Positions 42,575 to 51,204 of a DNA stretch of 64,000 bases are shown here, piece after piece; the stretch's first letter is position 1; the number at the start of each line of letters is the position of its first letter. A program made the translations under genes and the position numbers. Origin of the DNA: Paractinoplanes rishiriensis (GTDB taxonomy: Bacteria; Actinomycetota; Actinomycetes; Mycobacteriales; Micromonosporaceae); contig NZ_BOMV01000071.1 in NCBI RefSeq assembly GCF_016862375.1, forward strand, positions 124,001 through 188,000. The letters run 5' to 3'. The notes under the pieces are model-generated. The model was given only the letters and a program-made list of their open reading frames with translations, made no database searches and was not told where the DNA came from.

Positions 42575-42714
42575 CCGGGTTCAGGCAGCCGCACTAAGAC
42601 GGCTGGGTCAGGCGGCCCGCGGTCGGACCGCCGGGGTCAGGCGGCCGGGGTCAGGCAGCCGGGGTCAGGCAGCCGGGGTCAGGCAGCCGGGGTCAGGCAG
42701 CCGGGGTCAGGCGG
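42575..42714 (-). repeat. 14-bp tandem repeats spanning the stop codon of the GH51 gene
   Basis: CCGGGGTCAGGCAG is repeated six times at 42631-42714, with decayed copies back to 42575. Read on the minus strand, each contains TGA. The fifth copy supplies the true stop of the arabinofuranosidase (…TPAA), and because 14 is not a multiple of three the later copies give TGA in the other frames too. Confidence 0.85.
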
Positions 42715-44219
42715 ATGGCGGTCCAGGACACCGGCGGCAGGGCGGCCTTGAGCACGCCGTCGGACACCTCGGCCCGCTCGGCCGGGTGCGGCACGACGCG
42801 GTCCGGGTGCTCCTCCGTGTTCGTGGCGGTCAGGTCGTCGTCGGCTAGCGTCCACGCCTCGGCCACCCGCAGGTCGCCGGCGAAGCCGGCCAGCGACACC
42901 GCCAGGTCGGCGGCGCCGGACTGGTGCCGGTTGACGACGAAGACCGTGACGTCGCCCGACTCGGCGTCGTGGGTGGCCACCGCGTCCAGCACCGGTACGG
43001 CGCCGAAACGCTTCGTCTCGTACGTGGGGGCCTGCAGCTCGACCCGCAGCACCTCGCCCCGGGCCAGCCGGGACGTGATCGCGAACGGGTGGAAGATGGT
43101 CTGCCGCCAGGCCGGGCCGCCCGCCTCGGAACGGATCGGGGCGATGACGTTGACCAGCTGGGCCTGGCAGGCCACCGGCACCCGGTCGCTGTGCCGGAGC
43201 AGCGAGATCAGCAGGTTGCCGACCACCACCGCGTCGGCCACGTTGTAGCAGTCCTCGATGACCCGCGGCGCGACCGGCCACTCCCAGTCGGGCGGCGCGG
43301 ACTCGACGCCCTCCTGGAACTCGCGCAGGTACCAGACGTTCCACTCGTCGAACGAGATCTTCAGCTTCTTGGTGCTCTTCAGCTTGGCGCCGACGCTGTC
43401 CGCGGTGGCCACCACGCTGTTCACGAAGTGGTCCATGTCGATCGCCGAGGCCAGGAAGCTGGCGATGTCGCCGTCGATCGGCTGGTAGTACGCGTGCGCC
43501 GAGATGTAGTCGACCTGGTCGTAGGCCAGTTCGAGAACCTCCGCCTCCCAGGCCGCGAACGTCGGCATCTGCGAGCTGGAGCTGCCGCAGGCGACCAGTT
43601 CCAGGCCGGGTTCGGCGGACCGCAGCGCGCGGGCCGTCTCGGCGGCGAGCCGCCCGTACTCGTGCGCGGTCTTGTGCCCGGTCTGCCAGGGGCCGTCCAT
43701 CTCGTTGCCGAGGCAGAACATCTTGATCCCGTACGGCTTCGGCGTCCCGTTGCTGCGCCGCAGTTCGGCCAGCCGGGTCCGGTCCGGGTGGTTCACGTAC
43801 TCGTGCACGTCGAGCGCCTCCTGGACGCCGCGGGTGCCCAGGTTCAGCGCGTACATGACCTCGACCCCGGCCTTGCCCGCCCACCGCATGAACTCGTCGA
43901 TGCCCACCTCGTTGGTCTCGAGGCTGCGCCAGGCCAGGTCGCGGCGGACCGGACGGTCCGCGACCGGGCCGATCCCGTCCTCCCAGCGGTACCCGGAGAC
44001 GAAGTTGCCGCCCGGGTAGCGCACCAGCGAGACACCGAGCTCGCGGGTGAGCGCCAGCACGTCCTGGCGGAACCCGTCGCTGTCCGCGGTGGGGTGCCCC
44101 GGCTCGTAGATGCCGGTGTAGACGCAGCGGCCCATGTGCTCGACGAACGAGCCGAAGGTGCGGCGGGACACCGGTGCGATGGTGAAGTCGGGGTCGAGGC
44201 TGAAGGAAGCGGAAAACAC
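42693..44219 (-). CDS. Alpha-L-arabinofuranosidase, GH51 family
   Basis: 508 aa cytoplasmic retaining glycosidase that releases L-arabinose from arabinan or arabinoxylan oligosaccharides. GTG 44219 follows GGGAG by four bases. Acid/base Glu173 in LGNEMDGPWQ and nucleophile Glu291 in SFDEWNVWY are both present, with the C-terminal beta domain (VFVVNRHQSG). It is the last gene of the ABC uptake operon, 17 bp after the permease. No signal peptide, so it acts on imported oligosaccharides. Confidence 0.95.
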   Translation of the reverse strand: MFSASFSLDPDFTIAPVSRRTFGSFVEHMGRCVYTGIYEPGHPTADSDGFRQDVLALTRELGVSLVRYPGGNFVSGYRWEDGIGPVADRPVRRDLAWRSLETNEVGIDEFMRWAGKAGVEVMYALNLGTRGVQEALDVHEYVNHPDRTRLAELRRSNGTPKPYGIKMFCLGNEMDGPWQTGHKTAHEYGRLAAETARALRSAEPGLELVACGSSSSQMPTFAAWEAEVLELAYDQVDYISAHAYYQPIDGDIASFLASAIDMDHFVNSVVATADSVGAKLKSTKKLKISFDEWNVWYLREFQEGVESAPPDWEWPVAPRVIEDCYNVADAVVVGNLLISLLRHSDRVPVACQAQLVNVIAPIRSEAGGPAWRQTIFHPFAITSRLARGEVLRVELQAPTYETKRFGAVPVLDAVATHDAESGDVTVFVVNRHQSGAADLAVSLAGFAGDLRVAEAWTLADDDLTATNTEEHPDRVVPHPAERAEVSDGVLKAALPPVSWTAIRLTPAA

Positions 44220-44236
44220 GGGTCTCCCAGGGTTGG

Positions 44237-45097
44237 TCACTTGAGGCTGCCCACGGACAGGCCGCCCTGCCAGTAGCGCTGGAGGGTGAGGAACGCGACG
44301 ATGAGCGGCACGATCGACACCAGCGAGCCGATGATGATCAGGCTCCACAGCGACTGGCCGCCGGAGTTGTTGGAGCTGGCCAGCTGGGACCACAGCCCGA
44401 TGCCCACGGTGAGCGGGTAGAGCTTGGTGCTGGACAGCATCATCAGCGGCAGGAAGAAGTTGTTCCAGGTCGCGACGATGGACAGCAGGGCCACGGTCAC
44501 CACGCCCGGCCGCATCATCGGCAGCGCCACCTGCCAGAAGGTGCGCAACTCACCGGCACCGTCGATCCGGGCCGCGTCGATCAGCTCGTCCGGCACCGAC
44601 GCTCCGGCGTACACCCGCATCAAATAGACGGCGAACGGGCTCAGCAGCGACGGCAGGATCACGGCCCAGACGGTGTCGATCAGGCCGATGTTCGACATCA
44701 TCACGAAGGTGGGGATGACCAGCGCGGTCAGCGGCACCATGACCGAGCCGAGCACCAGCGCGAAGACGAAGTTGCGGCCGCGGAACTGGTATTTCGCGAA
44801 GCCGTAGCCGGCCAGCACCGACACCACCGTGCAGCCGAGCCCGCCGGCGAACGCGTACAGCGCCGAATTACCCAGCCAGCGCAGGTATTCGCCGTTGTTA
44901 TAGGAGAACAGGTCGCGCAGGTTGTCGGCGAAGTGGAAGCCGTTGAACCACAGCGAGCCGGTGCCGGCGAACAGGCCTTCGGCGTTCTTGGTGCTGGCCA
45001 CCACGAGCCACCAGACCGGCACCAGGAAGTAGCAGATCATCGCGAGGAGCAGGAGCTTCGCCCCGACATGCCGGGGTACGCGCCGGGTCGGGTTCAC
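44237..45097 (-). CDS. Sugar ABC transporter permease, MalG-type
   Basis: 286 aa with six helices and the EAA loop ELIDAARIDGAGELRTFWQVALPMMRPG that contacts the ATPase. GTG 45097 overlaps the MalF-type stop as GTGA. No ATPase gene is present, so a shared MsiK-like ATPase encoded elsewhere is expected, as is usual for actinomycete CUT1 systems. Confidence 0.95.
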   Translation of the reverse strand: MNPTRRVPRHVGAKLLLLAMICYFLVPVWWLVVASTKNAEGLFAGTGSLWFNGFHFADNLRDLFSYNNGEYLRWLGNSALYAFAGGLGCTVVSVLAGYGFAKYQFRGRNFVFALVLGSVMVPLTALVIPTFVMMSNIGLIDTVWAVILPSLLSPFAVYLMRVYAGASVPDELIDAARIDGAGELRTFWQVALPMMRPGVVTVALLSIVATWNNFFLPLMMLSSTKLYPLTVGIGLWSQLASSNNSGGQSLWSLIIIGSLVSIVPLIVAFLTLQRYWQGGLSVGSLK

Positions 45098-46056
45098 GTG
45101 AACAGGCTCCCTTTCTTGCGGGTGAAGAACATGAAGATCGCGACGGCGATGAACACCACGAAGCCGAGCGAGAAGGAGAGCGCCGACGCGTAGTTGAACT
45201 GCGCGTAGTTGAAGGCCGTCTCGAACGCGTAGATGTTCGGCGTGAAGTCCGGCCGGATGTTGCCGTTCGCGATCGGGCGCAGGATCTGCGGCTCGTTGAA
45301 GAACTGCAGCGTGCCGATCAGCGAGAAGACCAGGATCAGCACCAGCGCCGAGGACACCATCGGCACCTTGATCCGGGTGGCGATCTGGCGGGAGCTGGCG
45401 CCGTCGATCCGGGCCGCCTCGTAGATCGAGGAGTCGATGCTCTTCAGCGCCGCGTAAATGATGATCATGTAGTAGCCGGACCACTGCCAGGTGACCACGT
45501 TGAGCAGCCCGTAGAACACGTTGCCCCGGCTGAGCAGGAACGGCGCCTGCGCGTTGAACAGCGAGGCGATCTGCTCCATCGGGCCGAAGCTGGGGCTGTA
45601 GAGGAAGCCCCACATCAGCGCACCGATGACCGCGGGGATCGCGTACGGCAAAAAGATCATGAGGCGGGAGAAGCGGGCCAGCCGGCCGGTCACCTCGTCG
45701 AGCACGAGCGCCGCGATCAGCGCCACGATGATCTGCAGCGGGATCACCACGAGGCTGAACCGCAGCACCAGCCACAGTCCCTTGAGGAACGACGGGTCGG
45801 TGAACGCCCGGGTGTAGTTGTCGATGCCGGCGAACGTGGTGCCGGTCGCCAGGCCCTTGGTGTAGAGGCTCAGGTAGCCCGCGTACACCAGCGGACCGAT
45901 CAGGAAGGCGGCGAACACCACCAGGAACGGGAAGATGAACAGCCAGCCGACCGCCCCGCGCCGCGACGATCCGCGACGGGCCTTCGCCTCGCCGGGTGGA
46001 TCTGCCGTCTCGGCGCCGGCCCGCAGCGCGGTCGGCGAAGTCTCGGTGCTGGCCAT
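45094..46056 (-). CDS. Sugar ABC transporter permease, MalF-type
   Basis: 320 aa, six helices, EAA loop SIYEAARIDGASSRQIATRIKVPMVS. An N-terminal cytoplasmic extension (~40 residues) precedes the first helix. ATG 46056 is preferred; GTG 46065 is closer to the GGGAG but leaves too little spacing. Forms the inner-membrane channel with the MalG-type partner. Confidence 0.93.
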   Translation of the reverse strand: MASTETSPTALRAGAETADPPGEAKARRGSSRRGAVGWLFIFPFLVVFAAFLIGPLVYAGYLSLYTKGLATGTTFAGIDNYTRAFTDPSFLKGLWLVLRFSLVVIPLQIIVALIAALVLDEVTGRLARFSRLMIFLPYAIPAVIGALMWGFLYSPSFGPMEQIASLFNAQAPFLLSRGNVFYGLLNVVTWQWSGYYMIIIYAALKSIDSSIYEAARIDGASSRQIATRIKVPMVSSALVLILVFSLIGTLQFFNEPQILRPIANGNIRPDFTPNIYAFETAFNYAQFNYASALSFSLGFVVFIAVAIFMFFTRKKGSLFT

Positions 46057-46123
46057 GACGGTCACGTCTCCCTCGACGTGCGGTCCGGGCGGCCGCTGTG
46101 CACAGCGGCCGCCCGGAGGTGGA

Positions 46124-47479
46124 TCACTTGACGGTGAAGCCCTGGGTCTTCGCGTACTCGACGATCTTGTTGTGCAGGTCGGTGGCCGCCTGGTCGCCGG
46201 TGGTCTCGCCGGCGTTCAGCTTGACGATCTGCTCCTGCAGCTGGGCGTAGTAGTACACGGTGAACGGGCTGTAGACCGCACCCTTGTACGCCTTCGCCGC
46301 CGGGGCGTAGATGTCCTTGTTCGCGGTCTGGCCGCTGAAGAAGTCGACCTTGGCGTTGAGGAACTCGTCCGAGGTCAGCACGCCCTGGTTCAGCGGGAAG
46401 ATGGTCTGGGTCTTCCAGCCGTCCTCGAGCGAGGCCGGGTCGGCGTACAGCTCCATGGCGACCTTGGCGGCCGCGGCCTTGTCGGCGGACTGGCTGGTCA
46501 CCGCAAAGGTGGAACCGCCCCAGTTGACCGAGACCGGGTTGTTGACGTCCCACTGCGGCAGCGGGGCGACGGCGAACTTGCCCTTCGAGTCACCCGCGCC
46601 GACGCCGGCACCGGTCAGGTAGCCGGGCGCCCAGGCGGCCGAGATGTAGGTGGCGTACTTGCCGCCGACCATGCCCGAGACGTAGTCGGTGGTGAACTGG
46701 TCCTCCTTGCCGACCAGCCCCTTCTTGGACAGGTCGGCCCAGTAGTTGAGCACGTCCTTGGTGGCCTGGTCGTCCAGTTTGACGGTGATGTTCTGCTTGT
46801 CCGACAGCACGTACTGGAACGGCTGGGCGCCCTTCTGCTGCATCAGCGCCGTGGTCACCGCCGGCACGTTGCTGGCGAAGTCGCCGAACACCGGGCCGCC
46901 CGCGGCCTTCACCTTGGCGGCTGCCTCGGCGTACTCGGCCCAGGTCTTCGGCGGCGTGGTGATGCCGTACTTCTCGAAGACGTCGGTGCGGTAGATCATC
47001 GCCATCGGGCCGCCGTCGATCGGGATCGCGTAGACCGCGTCACCCTGGGTGACGTCCTTCCAGGAACCCTCGGCGAAGTTCTTCTTCACGTCGTTGGCGC
47101 CGAACGGGGCGAGGTCGACCAGCGCGTCCTGGATCTCGAAGCCGACCAGCTGATCGGTCTCGAGCATGACCACGTCCGGCGCGCCCTTCTTGGCCGAGAT
47201 CGCGGTCTGGAACTTGGCGTACTGGGGCTGGCCCTGGCCGGCGTTGGTCCAGCAGACCTGGATGTCGGTGTGCGTGTTGTTGAAGTTGTCGACGACCTTG
47301 GCCATGTTCGGGTACCAGGCCCAGACGAGGACCTTCTTGGCGTTCGCGTTGACGATCTTGTTGGTGCAGTTGGTGGGCGCGGCCGCGGTGCCGCCGCTGC
47401 CCTTGTCGTCGTCGCCGCCGCACGCGGCCAGTCCGAGCGCGAGGGTCAGCACGGATACCACAACGGGAAGTCTTCGCAT
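46124..47479 (-). CDS. Sugar-binding lipoprotein of the arabinoside ABC importer
   Basis: 451 aa. Lipoprotein signal (VLTLALGLAAC) then Asp-rich spacer and a family-1 solute-binding fold (ILVWAWYPNMAKVVDNF, QYAKFQTAISAKKGAPDVVMLETDQ, YAIPIDGGPMAMIYRTDVFEKYGI). With the GH51 enzyme downstream, arabino-oligosaccharides are the likely ligand. ATG 47479 with AAGGAAA. First gene of the operon; a LacI-type site lies 35 bp upstream. Confidence 0.93.
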   Translation of the reverse strand: MRRLPVVVSVLTLALGLAACGGDDDKGSGGTAAAPTNCTNKIVNANAKKVLVWAWYPNMAKVVDNFNNTHTDIQVCWTNAGQGQPQYAKFQTAISAKKGAPDVVMLETDQLVGFEIQDALVDLAPFGANDVKKNFAEGSWKDVTQGDAVYAIPIDGGPMAMIYRTDVFEKYGITTPPKTWAEYAEAAAKVKAAGGPVFGDFASNVPAVTTALMQQKGAQPFQYVLSDKQNITVKLDDQATKDVLNYWADLSKKGLVGKEDQFTTDYVSGMVGGKYATYISAAWAPGYLTGAGVGAGDSKGKFAVAPLPQWDVNNPVSVNWGGSTFAVTSQSADKAAAAKVAMELYADPASLEDGWKTQTIFPLNQGVLTSDEFLNAKVDFFSGQTANKDIYAPAAKAYKGAVYSPFTVYYYAQLQEQIVKLNAGETTGDQAATDLHNKIVEYAKTQGFTVK

Positions 47480-47513
47480 GTTTTCCTTGGCCTCCTGAGT
47501 CAGCTCGCGCCTG

Positions 47514-47529
47514 GGGATAGCGCTTACCC
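47514..47529. promoter_or_regulatory. LacI-type operator near the binding-protein gene
   Basis: GGGATAGCGCTTACCC: six of eight positions symmetrical, same AGCGCTTA core as the sites at 1256 and 1337 by the pectate lyase. Confidence 0.55.
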
Positions 47530-47680
47530 GCTCACGCGAGGCACGGCGTCCCCTGGCCAGGGGGTGACTACCGGGCGTGATGTCCAGCTCGGGCGGCGGG
47601 TGCGCGGCGGCGCGCTATTGGGTGGATGCCGAGGGGAGGGGGAGCTCACCACTCGCCGATGATCTGTGATGTAAGTTGCG

Positions 47681-47696
47681 TTTGCAGCGCTGCAAA
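47681..47696. promoter_or_regulatory. Perfect 16-bp LacI-type operator
   Basis: TTTGCAGCGCTGCAAA is a perfect palindrome with central CG, classical LacI-family geometry, between the importer operon and the LacI gene. Confidence 0.7.
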
Positions 47697-47796
47697 GGAC
47701 TATGCCGCGACCCATCGGCTCTGGCAAGGGGCAATGTCGCGGAAATACGATCGTTACCTCGGGCGATCTCCGCCCTCTCCGATCGGGAGGCAATCC

Positions 47797-48810
47797 ATGC
47801 GGGAAACTACGTTGCGTGACGTGGCCGAGCTGGCCGGCGTCTCGCCCCGCACGGTGTCGAACGTGGTCAACGGATACGCCCGGGTCACCGACGGCACCCG
47901 GGAAAAGGTGGAGCGGGCGATCGCCGAACTCGGGTACCGGCCGAACGTGCTGGCGCGCAACCTGGCAACCGGCAAATCGGGGCAGATCGTCGTCGTGGTG
48001 CCCTATCTCGACACGCCCTACTTCGCTGAACTGCTCCAGGCGATCATCCCGGCCGCCCGCAAGGTCGGCTACAACGTCCTGATCGACCAGACCGACGGTG
48101 ACCGCGAGCACGAGGGCGAACTCATCGGGCGCGGCTCCCGCCGCTTCCTCTTCGACGGCATGATCATCAGCCCGCTGGGTCTGTCCCAGGAGGATCTGAC
48201 CGTACGCGACCCCGACCTGCCCCTGGTGGTGCTGGGTGAGCGCACCTCGGACGGCACCTTCGACCACGTCGGCATCGACGACGTGGCGGCGTCCACCGAG
48301 GCCGTGACCCACCTGATCCAAATCGGCCGCCGGCGGATAGCGGCGATCGGCGACCAGCCCTATCCCACCGGCGAGGCCGCCCAGCTGCGCACCCGCGGCT
48401 ACCGGGCCGCGCACGCCAACGCCGGCCTGCCCGTCGACGAGTCCCTGATCATCGGCACCGCCCGCTTCAACCGGATCGACGGCGCCACCGCGATGGCCGC
48501 CCTGCTGGACCGCGCCGACCCGCCGGACGCCGTGTTCTGCTACAGCGACCTGGTCGCCTCCGGTGCCATCCACACGGTGATCGGTCGCGGTCTGCGGGTC
48601 CCCGAGGACATCGCGATCATCGGCTACGACGACATCGAGGACGGCCGCTACAGCCAGCCCGCGATCAGCACCATCCAGCCGGACAAGAAGGCGATCGCCC
48701 AGCTCGCGATGGACCGGCTGATCCTGCGCATCGCCAGCACCGAGCCGGTACCGGGCGTCGAGTTGCGCGCCGCACACAAACTGATCGCCCGGCAGAGCAC
48801 GGTTGGCTGA
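47797..48810 (+). CDS. LacI-family repressor of the arabinoside operon
   Basis: 337 aa. N-terminal HTH and hinge (TLRDVAELAGVSPRTVSNVVNGYARVTDGTREKVERAIAELGYRPNVLARNL) and a sugar-binding core ending in VPGVELRAAHKLIARQS. ATG 47797 with GGGAGG six bases upstream. Divergent from the importer operon with operators between, so it presumably represses that operon until an arabinoside-derived inducer binds. Confidence 0.93.
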   Translation: MRETTLRDVAELAGVSPRTVSNVVNGYARVTDGTREKVERAIAELGYRPNVLARNLATGKSGQIVVVVPYLDTPYFAELLQAIIPAARKVGYNVLIDQTDGDREHEGELIGRGSRRFLFDGMIISPLGLSQEDLTVRDPDLPLVVLGERTSDGTFDHVGIDDVAASTEAVTHLIQIGRRRIAAIGDQPYPTGEAAQLRTRGYRAAHANAGLPVDESLIIGTARFNRIDGATAMAALLDRADPPDAVFCYSDLVASGAIHTVIGRGLRVPEDIAIIGYDDIEDGRYSQPAISTIQPDKKAIAQLAMDRLILRIASTEPVPGVELRAAHKLIARQSTVG

Positions 48811-48857
48811 CTCCGCTAAATTCGTCAGACCAAGCAAGGTCGACAGAGGAGCGGACC

Positions 48858-49916
48858 GTGTCGTTCACCGCGCTCGAGCGCTGGATCATGCTGGTCGCCA
48901 GCGCGTGGCTGGTCACCGGACTTCAGCTGGACGCGTATGCGCATGCCACCACGCCGGAGCTGGAGACGTTCTGGACTCCGTGGCACGCGGTCCTCTACTC
49001 CGGTATCGCCGTGTCCGGTTTCACGCTGCTCTGGCTGCTCCGCAAGCGGCTGCCGGCCATCCCCACGTACCGCAGCCTGGTCGCCCTGCCGAACGCCCTG
49101 CGCATCCCGATGCTCGGCATGGCCTTCCTGCTGGTCGGCGGCGGCGTCGACACGCTGTGGCACAACATCTTCGGCATCGAGCAGGGCCTGGAGATCTTCG
49201 TGAGCCCCAGCCACGAGGCGATCATCCTGGGCATGTGCCTGTTCGCCATGGGACCGGCGCTGCTGCTGGCGACCCGGCCCGGCGACCGCCTCTCCCCCGG
49301 CGACGCGGTGCTGGCCACGCTGTCGGCCCTGCTGTCGGTGCTGCCGGTGCACATCTACTCGCTGCACGCCTCGGTGTTCGGCGCGATCTTCTTCGGCCCC
49401 GACCCGACCCCACAGCGCATCTTCTCGTTCAGCGGCCAGATCTTCCACGGCTACCTGGTCAGCACCATCCTGCTGCTGCTGCCGATTGTGCTGGCCGGCC
49501 GCCGCTGGCGGGTGCCGATCGGGATGCCCACCGTGCTGGTCGCACTGGTCTCGCTGGCCATGTACGCGATGTTCCAGTCCGACGAGGCGGCCTGGTGGCT
49601 GCCGCTGACCATCGGTGCCGCCGCGGCCGGCGTCGAACTGCTGGCCCGCCTGGTGGGCCCGTTGCTGCCGCTGTCCCGGGAGGCCGCCTGGGTCACGCTG
49701 GGTGCGGTCGCGCCCGTCCTGGTCTGGAGCACGCTGTTCCTGGTCGCCGACGCCCAGGTCGGGGTGGGCTGGAACGTGCACATCGTCTCGGGCCTGCTCA
49801 CCTACACGGCGATCGCGGGAGCCGGCACGGTGCTGGTCGCGCGCAACGTCCGCCCGCCGGCCGCCGCGACGCCCGCCCCGGCCGGGCCCGCGCGGGTCGA
49901 AGTCCCCGCTCCGTGA
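48858..49916 (+). CDS. Polytopic membrane protein, first gene of a four-gene cassette
   Basis: 352 aa, GTG 48858 with GAGGAG. About nine helices; loops carry HAVLYSG, GGGVDTLWHNIFGIEQGLEI, SPSHEAIIL, LPVHIYSLHASVFGAIFFG and FSGQIFHG, so several membrane-embedded His residues could bind a metal or heme. No family I can name. Its stop overlaps the next start (GTGA). Confidence 0.75.
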   Translation: MSFTALERWIMLVASAWLVTGLQLDAYAHATTPELETFWTPWHAVLYSGIAVSGFTLLWLLRKRLPAIPTYRSLVALPNALRIPMLGMAFLLVGGGVDTLWHNIFGIEQGLEIFVSPSHEAIILGMCLFAMGPALLLATRPGDRLSPGDAVLATLSALLSVLPVHIYSLHASVFGAIFFGPDPTPQRIFSFSGQIFHGYLVSTILLLLPIVLAGRRWRVPIGMPTVLVALVSLAMYAMFQSDEAAWWLPLTIGAAAAGVELLARLVGPLLPLSREAAWVTLGAVAPVLVWSTLFLVADAQVGVGWNVHIVSGLLTYTAIAGAGTVLVARNVRPPAAATPAPAGPARVEVPAP

Positions 49917-50845
49917 CGCTGCGCCGCCATCCCGGCCGCCGCGCGGATCGAACTCCCGGGTCCCTGCCGCTGCTCCGCCGGCTCGGCCTGCTGCTGGTGG
50001 CGGCCGGGTGTCTCGTCGCGGGCTGGCCGGCGCCGGCGCAGGCGCACGCCGGCGGGCTGGTGGCCACGGACGCCCGCGGCTCGCTCGTGTCGGTGACGCC
50101 CGCGGTGCCCGGGCTGTCGGTCACCGCACTGGAGGACGGCCACCGGCTGCGACTGGTGAACGGTACCGGTGCGCCGGTCGTCGTGCCCGGCGGTGGCGGT
50201 GCGGGCACGCCGGTGACGGTCGCCGCGGGTGACACCTTGACCTGGATGGACGCGCGCAGCACGCCGGCCGGTCGGCAGGTCGCACCGGGGCAGTCGGTGC
50301 CGTGGTCGTTCGTGCTCGACGCGGGCGGGACACCGGTGACCGTGCAGGGACTGCTCGTGGGGTCCGCGGCACCGGCGGCGCCGATCTGGTGGGCCCTGAC
50401 GGTCGCGGTGGCGGCCGGGCTGGTCGTGCTGTCCCGGCGGGTGCGGCGCGGCGATCTGCTGCTGGCCGCGGCGGGGATGGCGGCGGCCGGAGCGTCGATC
50501 GCGCACGTGGTGGGATCCACGCTGGCGGTCGAGTCGATGCCGCTCGCCGGGACGTTCTTCGACGCGGCCGGGATCAATCTGCTGGCCTGGCCGCTCCTCG
50601 CCGGCGGTGCGTTCGCGGTGCTGCGAGGACGGGCGGCCGGGGTGCTGGCGGTCTGTGCCGGGGCCGCGTTGACGGCGATTTTCGTGCTGCCGGACGTGAC
50701 TTCGTTCCATCGCGCGGTGCTGCCCTTCGGCGGCCCGGCCGTGGTGGAGCGGGTCCTGGTGGTGCTGGCCCTCGGCGCGGGCGCGGGGGTGGCGCTCGCG
50801 GGCGGCGCGGTGCTGCGGACGCTGGCCCAGAAAGCATCCGCATGA
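49913..50845 (+). CDS. Exported/membrane protein with an HAG N-terminus, second cassette gene
   Basis: 310 aa. After the signal peptide (LLRRLGLLLVAAGCLVAG...AQA) the mature chain starts HAGGLVAT and forms a ~110-residue Ig/cupredoxin-like domain (TPAVPGLSVTALEDGHRLRLVNGTGAPVVV), then about five helices. Related actinomycete proteins, as I recall them, carry a WHDHRxHW-like metal motif; here the matching place reads TWMDARST, so that site seems lost. GTG 49913 overlaps the previous stop and its stop overlaps the next ATG. Confidence 0.7.
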   Translation: MTLRRHPGRRADRTPGSLPLLRRLGLLLVAAGCLVAGWPAPAQAHAGGLVATDARGSLVSVTPAVPGLSVTALEDGHRLRLVNGTGAPVVVPGGGGAGTPVTVAAGDTLTWMDARSTPAGRQVAPGQSVPWSFVLDAGGTPVTVQGLLVGSAAPAAPIWWALTVAVAAGLVVLSRRVRRGDLLLAAAGMAAAGASIAHVVGSTLAVESMPLAGTFFDAAGINLLAWPLLAGGAFAVLRGRAAGVLAVCAGAALTAIFVLPDVTSFHRAVLPFGGPAVVERVLVVLALGAGAGVALAGGAVLRTLAQKASA

Positions 50846-51204
50846 GGTGGGCCACGCCGGCTGTGGCGGTGGCGTTCCTTCTCGCGGGGTGCACCACCGC
50901 GGAGCCGGCCCGGGCCGTTGCCGGATGCTCGTCGGCCGCGCCCGGTGTCCTGGCCGTTGAGTCTGAGCTGCTCAGCGGGCAGGCGGTGCCGGCGCCCCGG
51001 CGGGTGGAGGTGCCGCTCGGGAGCACGGTGCAGGTCCGGGTCACCGCGGACAAAGTGGTGCCGATTCACGTGCACGGGTACGAGATCGAGTACGACGCGG
51101 CGCCGGGGACGCCGGAGTGTGTGCAGTTCACGGCGGACCGGGCCGGTGTTTTCGACGTCGAGGCGCATCCGGGGCTTCTGCTCGTGCAGCTCGAGGTGCG
51201 GTGA
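50842..51204 (+). CDS. Cupredoxin-like lipoprotein, third cassette gene
   Basis: 120 aa. Lipobox (VAFLLAGC) followed by a cupredoxin-like domain: VPLGSTVQVRVTADKVVPIHVHGYE and GVFDVEAHPGLLLVQLEV. His residues corresponding to copper ligands are visible (HVHGYE, EAHPG), but the Cys ligand loop of type 1 copper proteins is not, so it may bind copper in another way or none. ATG 50842 overlaps as ATGA and the end overlaps the next GTG. Confidence 0.75.
   Translation: MRWATPAVAVAFLLAGCTTAEPARAVAGCSSAAPGVLAVESELLSGQAVPAPRRVEVPLGSTVQVRVTADKVVPIHVHGYEIEYDAAPGTPECVQFTADRAGVFDVEAHPGLLLVQLEVR

Larger units (their letters stand above)
47480..47796. other. 317-bp divergent control region of the arabinoside operon and its LacI gene
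   Basis: No gene. It contains two operator-like palindromes (47514-47529 and 47681-47696) and probably both promoters. The 47681 palindrome lies 100 bp before the LacI start, consistent with autoregulation. Confidence 0.65.

Noticed and set aside
42575..42714. 14-bp repeats considered as an origin or plasmid iteron array
   Set aside because: They are GC-rich, lie at a gene end with no AT-rich segment or replication gene nearby.
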